From assembly GCA_015057315.1 (NCBI GenBank), contig SVER01000012.1:1-64000 (forward strand): 64,000 nucleotides of DNA, written 5' to 3'. The notes beneath the pieces are model-generated. The model was not told the DNA's origin. It saw only the letters and a list, made by a program, of their open reading frames with translations, and made no database searches. Within the stretch, counting starts at the first letter, position 1. Every line of letters starts with the position of its first letter. Both the position numbers and the translations under genes were made by a program. The stretch comes from Pseudobutyrivibrio ruminis (lineage in GTDB: Bacteria; Bacillota; Clostridia; Lachnospirales; Lachnospiraceae). Shown here piece by piece: positions 60,960 through 64,000 of the stretch.

Positions 60960-62021
60960 TTAAGGAAACATTGGTGCAAAATCAAGTCCCGTTTTTTCAT
61001 CAAGTCCAAACAAAATATTCATATTCTGGACAGCCTGTCCTGCCGCCCCTTTTACTAAATTATCAAGGGCACCCATCATAACAATTCGTCCAGTACGCTC
61101 ATCAATCTTGCAGCTCACATCTACGAAATTGCTGCCCTCAACCCATTTTGTCTCAGGGCACTCACCATATTCCAAAACTCTAACGAAGAACTCATCATCA
61201 TACATATCATGATATGCCTTCATTACCTCTTCCTTAGTTGGAAGCTTGCCATCCTTCTTATTAAGTGTGGCATACTCTGTAACAAGAATACCTCTGTTCA
61301 TAGGAACCAAATGAGGTGTGAAATTAATCATAATCTCTTTACCACAGGCGTATCCTAACTGCTCCTCAATCTCTGGTGTATGTCTGTGGCTGGTAACTCC
61401 GTACGCCTTGATGCTTTCGTTGACCTCGCAATAAAGATTAGGAAGCTTAGCCCCTCTGCCTGCACCACTTGTGCCAGACTTAGCATCAATAATAAGAGTT
61501 GATGGGTCAATAAGGCCAGCCTTAACAAGTGGATAAGCTGTAAGAATTGAACATGTGGTGTAGCAGCCAGGATTAGCAATAAGTCTCACCCCTGCTTCCT
61601 TATCCCTATTGATTTCGCAAAGTCCATATACAGCCTCTTCTATAAACTGAGGACTTGCATGCTTAATGCCATACCATTTTTCATATACAGATACATCCTT
61701 GATACGATAATCTGCAGACAAGTCGATCACCTTACAATTATTAAGTATCTCCTCTGTAAGAACCCCTGCCAAAAATCCCTGTGGTGTAGCAGTAAAAATA
61801 ACATCTACCTGCTTCGAAAGCTCTAGGATATTATCATCCAAGCACTTATCTTCCACCAAAGTGAACATGTTCTTATATATAGAAGCAAATCTTTCATCCA
61901 CATAAGATTTTGAACCGTACCATACGATGGTAGCTTCTGGATGACCATACAAAATTCTTACAATCTCTGCTCCTGCATAACCAGTAGCTCCAATAATTCC
62001 TACTTTTATCATACCCATCAA
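60960..62021 (-). CDS. argC: N-acetyl-gamma-glutamyl-phosphate reductase
   Basis: MIKVGIIGATGYAGAEIVRIL, IANPGCYTTCSILTAYPL. Confidence 0.94.
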   Translation of the reverse strand: MMGMIKVGIIGATGYAGAEIVRILYGHPEATIVWYGSKSYVDERFASIYKNMFTLVEDKCLDDNILELSKQVDVIFTATPQGFLAGVLTEEILNNCKVIDLSADYRIKDVSVYEKWYGIKHASPQFIEEAVYGLCEINRDKEAGVRLIANPGCYTTCSILTAYPLVKAGLIDPSTLIIDAKSGTSGAGRGAKLPNLYCEVNESIKAYGVTSHRHTPEIEEQLGYACGKEIMINFTPHLVPMNRGILVTEYATLNKKDGKLPTKEEVMKAYHDMYDDEFFVRVLEYGECPETKWVEGSNFVDVSCKIDERTGRIVMMGALDNLVKGAAGQAVQNMNILFGLDEKTGLDFAPMFP

Positions 62022-62046
62022 GTCCTCCTAATAAACATCTGAGTAA

Positions 62047-62075
62047 ATTGTAGTACAATACTTTTATGAAGTAAA
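62047..62075 (-). promoter_or_regulatory. argC promoter
   Basis: minus strand TTTACT-17 bp-TACAAT. Confidence 0.6.
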
Positions 62076-62105
62076 GTGCTACAGTAAATTTTTATCGATT
62101 AAATA

Positions 62106-62119
62106 TGCATAAATATACA
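62106..62119. promoter_or_regulatory. candidate ARG box (ArgR site)
   Basis: TGCATAAATATACA, near-palindrome. Confidence 0.55.
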
Positions 62120-62178
62120 CCGTAATTCCTACATTTTCGACATCAATTTTCACAAATCTCATTTTTATACGTTATTTA

Positions 62179-62192
62179 TGCATATATTTACA
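62179..62192. promoter_or_regulatory. candidate ARG box (ArgR site)
   Basis: TGCATATATTTACA, near-palindrome, direct match to the site at 62106. Confidence 0.55.
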
Positions 62193-62291
62193 CTTGTATT
62201 TTTGACTTTAATGTAGTAAAGTATGAATCAACAAAGCCAAATGGCTTACAGGGAGATTTTTAATACACTATAGATTAAGGAGAATTTAAAC

Positions 62292-63509
62292 ATGGCACAA
62301 GAAAAAGTAATACTCGCTTATTCAGGCGGACTTGACACAACAGCTATCATTCCTTGGTTAAAGGAAAACTACAATTATGAAGTAATCTGTTGCTGTATTG
62401 ATTGTGGACAGGGGGATGAATTAGACGGACTTGAAGAAAGAGCTAAGCTCTCTGGTGCATCTAAGCTTTATATTGAAGATATCGTTGATGATTTCTGCGA
62501 TAACTACATTGTTCCTTGCGTACAGGCAGGTGCCGTATACGAGAACAAATATCTTCTTGGTACTGCTATGGCTCGTCCAGGTATTGCAGCCAAGCTTGTA
62601 GAGATAGCTAGAAAAGAAGGTGCTACAGCAATCTGCCACGGTGCTACAGGTAAGGGTAACGATCAGATTCGTTTCGAGCTTGGTATCAAGGCTCTTGCAC
62701 CAGACATCAAAATCATTGCTGCATGGCGTAGCGACAAGTGGAACCTTCAGTCTCGTCAGGAAGAAATCGACTACTGCAAGGCTCATGGAATTGATTTACC
62801 ATTCTCAGCAGACCAGTCTTACAGCCGTGATAGAAACCTTTGGCATATTAGCCATGAAGGTCTTGAGCTTGAAGATCCTGCTACAGAGCCAAATTATGAT
62901 CACCTTCTTGTACTTACTACTCCACCAGAGAAGGCTCCTGAGACACCTGAATATGTAACACTTACATTTGAAAAGGGTGTTCCAACATCTGTTAATGGAA
63001 AGAAAATGAAAGTAAGCGATATTATCAAAGAACTTAACGTAATCGGTGGCCGCAACGGAATCGGCATCATCGATATTGTAGAAAACCGTGTTGTTGGTAT
63101 GAAGTCACGTGGCGTATACGAGACACCAGGTGGAACAATTCTTATGGAAGCACACGAACAGCTTGAAGAGCTTATCCTCGACCGCGCGACATTAGAGGTA
63201 AAGAAAGAAATGGGTTCAAAGCTTGCACAGGTTTGCTACGAAGGTAAATGGTTCACACCACTTTGCGATGCTATCCAGGCATTTGTGAAATCTACTCAGG
63301 AATACGTTACTGGCGAAGTTAAGATTAAGCTATACAAGGGCAACATCATCAAAGCAGGCACTACTTCACCATACTCACTCTACTCAGAGTCACTTGCATC
63401 CTTCACAACTGGTGACCTTTACGACCACCACGATGCAGAAGGCTTCATCACACTCTGGGGCCTCCCACTAAAGGTACGTGCACTTAAGCTTGCAGAAACA
63501 CAGAAATAA
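62292..63509 (+). CDS. argG: argininosuccinate synthase
   Basis: VILAYSGGLDTTAIIPWLKENYNYEVICCCIDCGQG. Confidence 0.95.
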   Translation: MAQEKVILAYSGGLDTTAIIPWLKENYNYEVICCCIDCGQGDELDGLEERAKLSGASKLYIEDIVDDFCDNYIVPCVQAGAVYENKYLLGTAMARPGIAAKLVEIARKEGATAICHGATGKGNDQIRFELGIKALAPDIKIIAAWRSDKWNLQSRQEEIDYCKAHGIDLPFSADQSYSRDRNLWHISHEGLELEDPATEPNYDHLLVLTTPPEKAPETPEYVTLTFEKGVPTSVNGKKMKVSDIIKELNVIGGRNGIGIIDIVENRVVGMKSRGVYETPGGTILMEAHEQLEELILDRATLEVKKEMGSKLAQVCYEGKWFTPLCDAIQAFVKSTQEYVTGEVKIKLYKGNIIKAGTTSPYSLYSESLASFTTGDLYDHHDAEGFITLWGLPLKVRALKLAETQK

Positions 63510-63523
63510 ATATGATAAACTAA

Positions 63524-63550
63524 AAAGGCTTCCCTCTGGGGGAAGCCTTT
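63524..63550. terminator. shared convergent terminator of argG and the thiamine pyrophosphokinase gene
   Basis: aaaggcttccc-tctgg-gggaagccttt. Confidence 0.8.
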
Positions 63551-64000
63551 AATCACGTGTTTCGCAAACTATTAGGTAGCCCTCGGCCACGTGGATAGAT
63601 GCAAAGTCCTCTACTATTTCGTTGCTGACTGTTAGGGTGTTGAAGCCCTCAAGGGTAGCACGATGTAGCGGATATTTAAAGCCTTTCATAGTAACACCTG
63701 AGGCAATACCACCATAAGGAAATACTGAAACGTATTTTCCAAATTGACCAAATTTACCATCTTTTTCCAATTCAAGAGTCCAGCCTGGGGCTAACATCTG
63801 AATGTAGTTACGGTCATCTACAAGAATAACCTCCCTATCATGCTTAAGGCCAAGTCCTAATAGATTAATATTACCAAGAGTGTGGTCTATACGGGCACCT
63901 GTGCCACCTAGTATATAGATTTCATCTATATCTTTAGTACGTTTAAAAGCTATAAGTAGTGCAGCTTCTGTGTCTGTATCATCCTTTATGGGATTAAGCT
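63549..64000 (-). CDS. thiamine pyrophosphokinase (partial, continues beyond window)
   Basis: manual translation from the edge: LNPIKDDTDTEAALLIAFKRTKDIDEIYILGGTGARIDHTLGNINLLGLGLKHDREVILVDDRNYIQ..., continuing into the listed 63549..63797 ORF. Confidence 0.85.
   Translation of the reverse strand, partial: LNPIKDDTDTEAALLIAFKRTKDIDEIYILGGTGARIDHTLGNINLLGLGLKHDREVILVDDRNYIQMLAPGWTLELEKDGKFGQFGKYVSVFPYGGIASGVTMKGFKYPLHRATLEGFNTLTVSNEIVEDFASIHVAEGYLIVCETRD

Noticed and set aside
62421-62786. 121-aa minus-strand ORF within argG
   Set aside because: Antisense to a conserved housekeeping gene; no independent support.

Overview
AT-rich bacterial chromosome window. Gene content and order suggest a Lachnospiraceae-type Firmicute (Butyrivibrio/Pseudobutyrivibrio-like; inference only). 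Almost all genes are on the minus strand. Main blocks: a YdjI/YdjG/YdjH-like SPFH / zinc-ribbon / TPM cluster; topB with six C-terminal zinc-finger repeats; asd, argH, queH; a tRNA-Thr(CGU) immediately followed by potABCD; the conserved nusB-xseA-xseB-ispA-dxs-tlyA-nadK-argR-recN run; a queuosine operon (queD-queE-folE-queC-queF) preceded by a convincing preQ1-I riboswitch; two two-component systems; signal peptidase and surface proteins; hflKC; a comEA-RR-HK-GerMN-comEC cluster; and argC-GNAT-argJ-argB-argD divergent from argG. No CRISPR array, rRNA or intact IS element was seen. The most unusual items are: (1) an array of about nine contiguous perfect or near-perfect hairpins at 34948-35206, one unit of which recurs (29 nt exact, inverted) at 50822; (2) an adjacent cluster of TTAAGTG(GAT) motifs; (3) two candidate sigma-28 promoters with identical spacing, one embedded in the 5' arm of a terminator-like hairpin so that only read-through transcripts should fold the terminator; and (4) an out-of-frame coding remnant behind a duplicated SH3-like surface gene. 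All calls come from reading the sequence; no database search was run.
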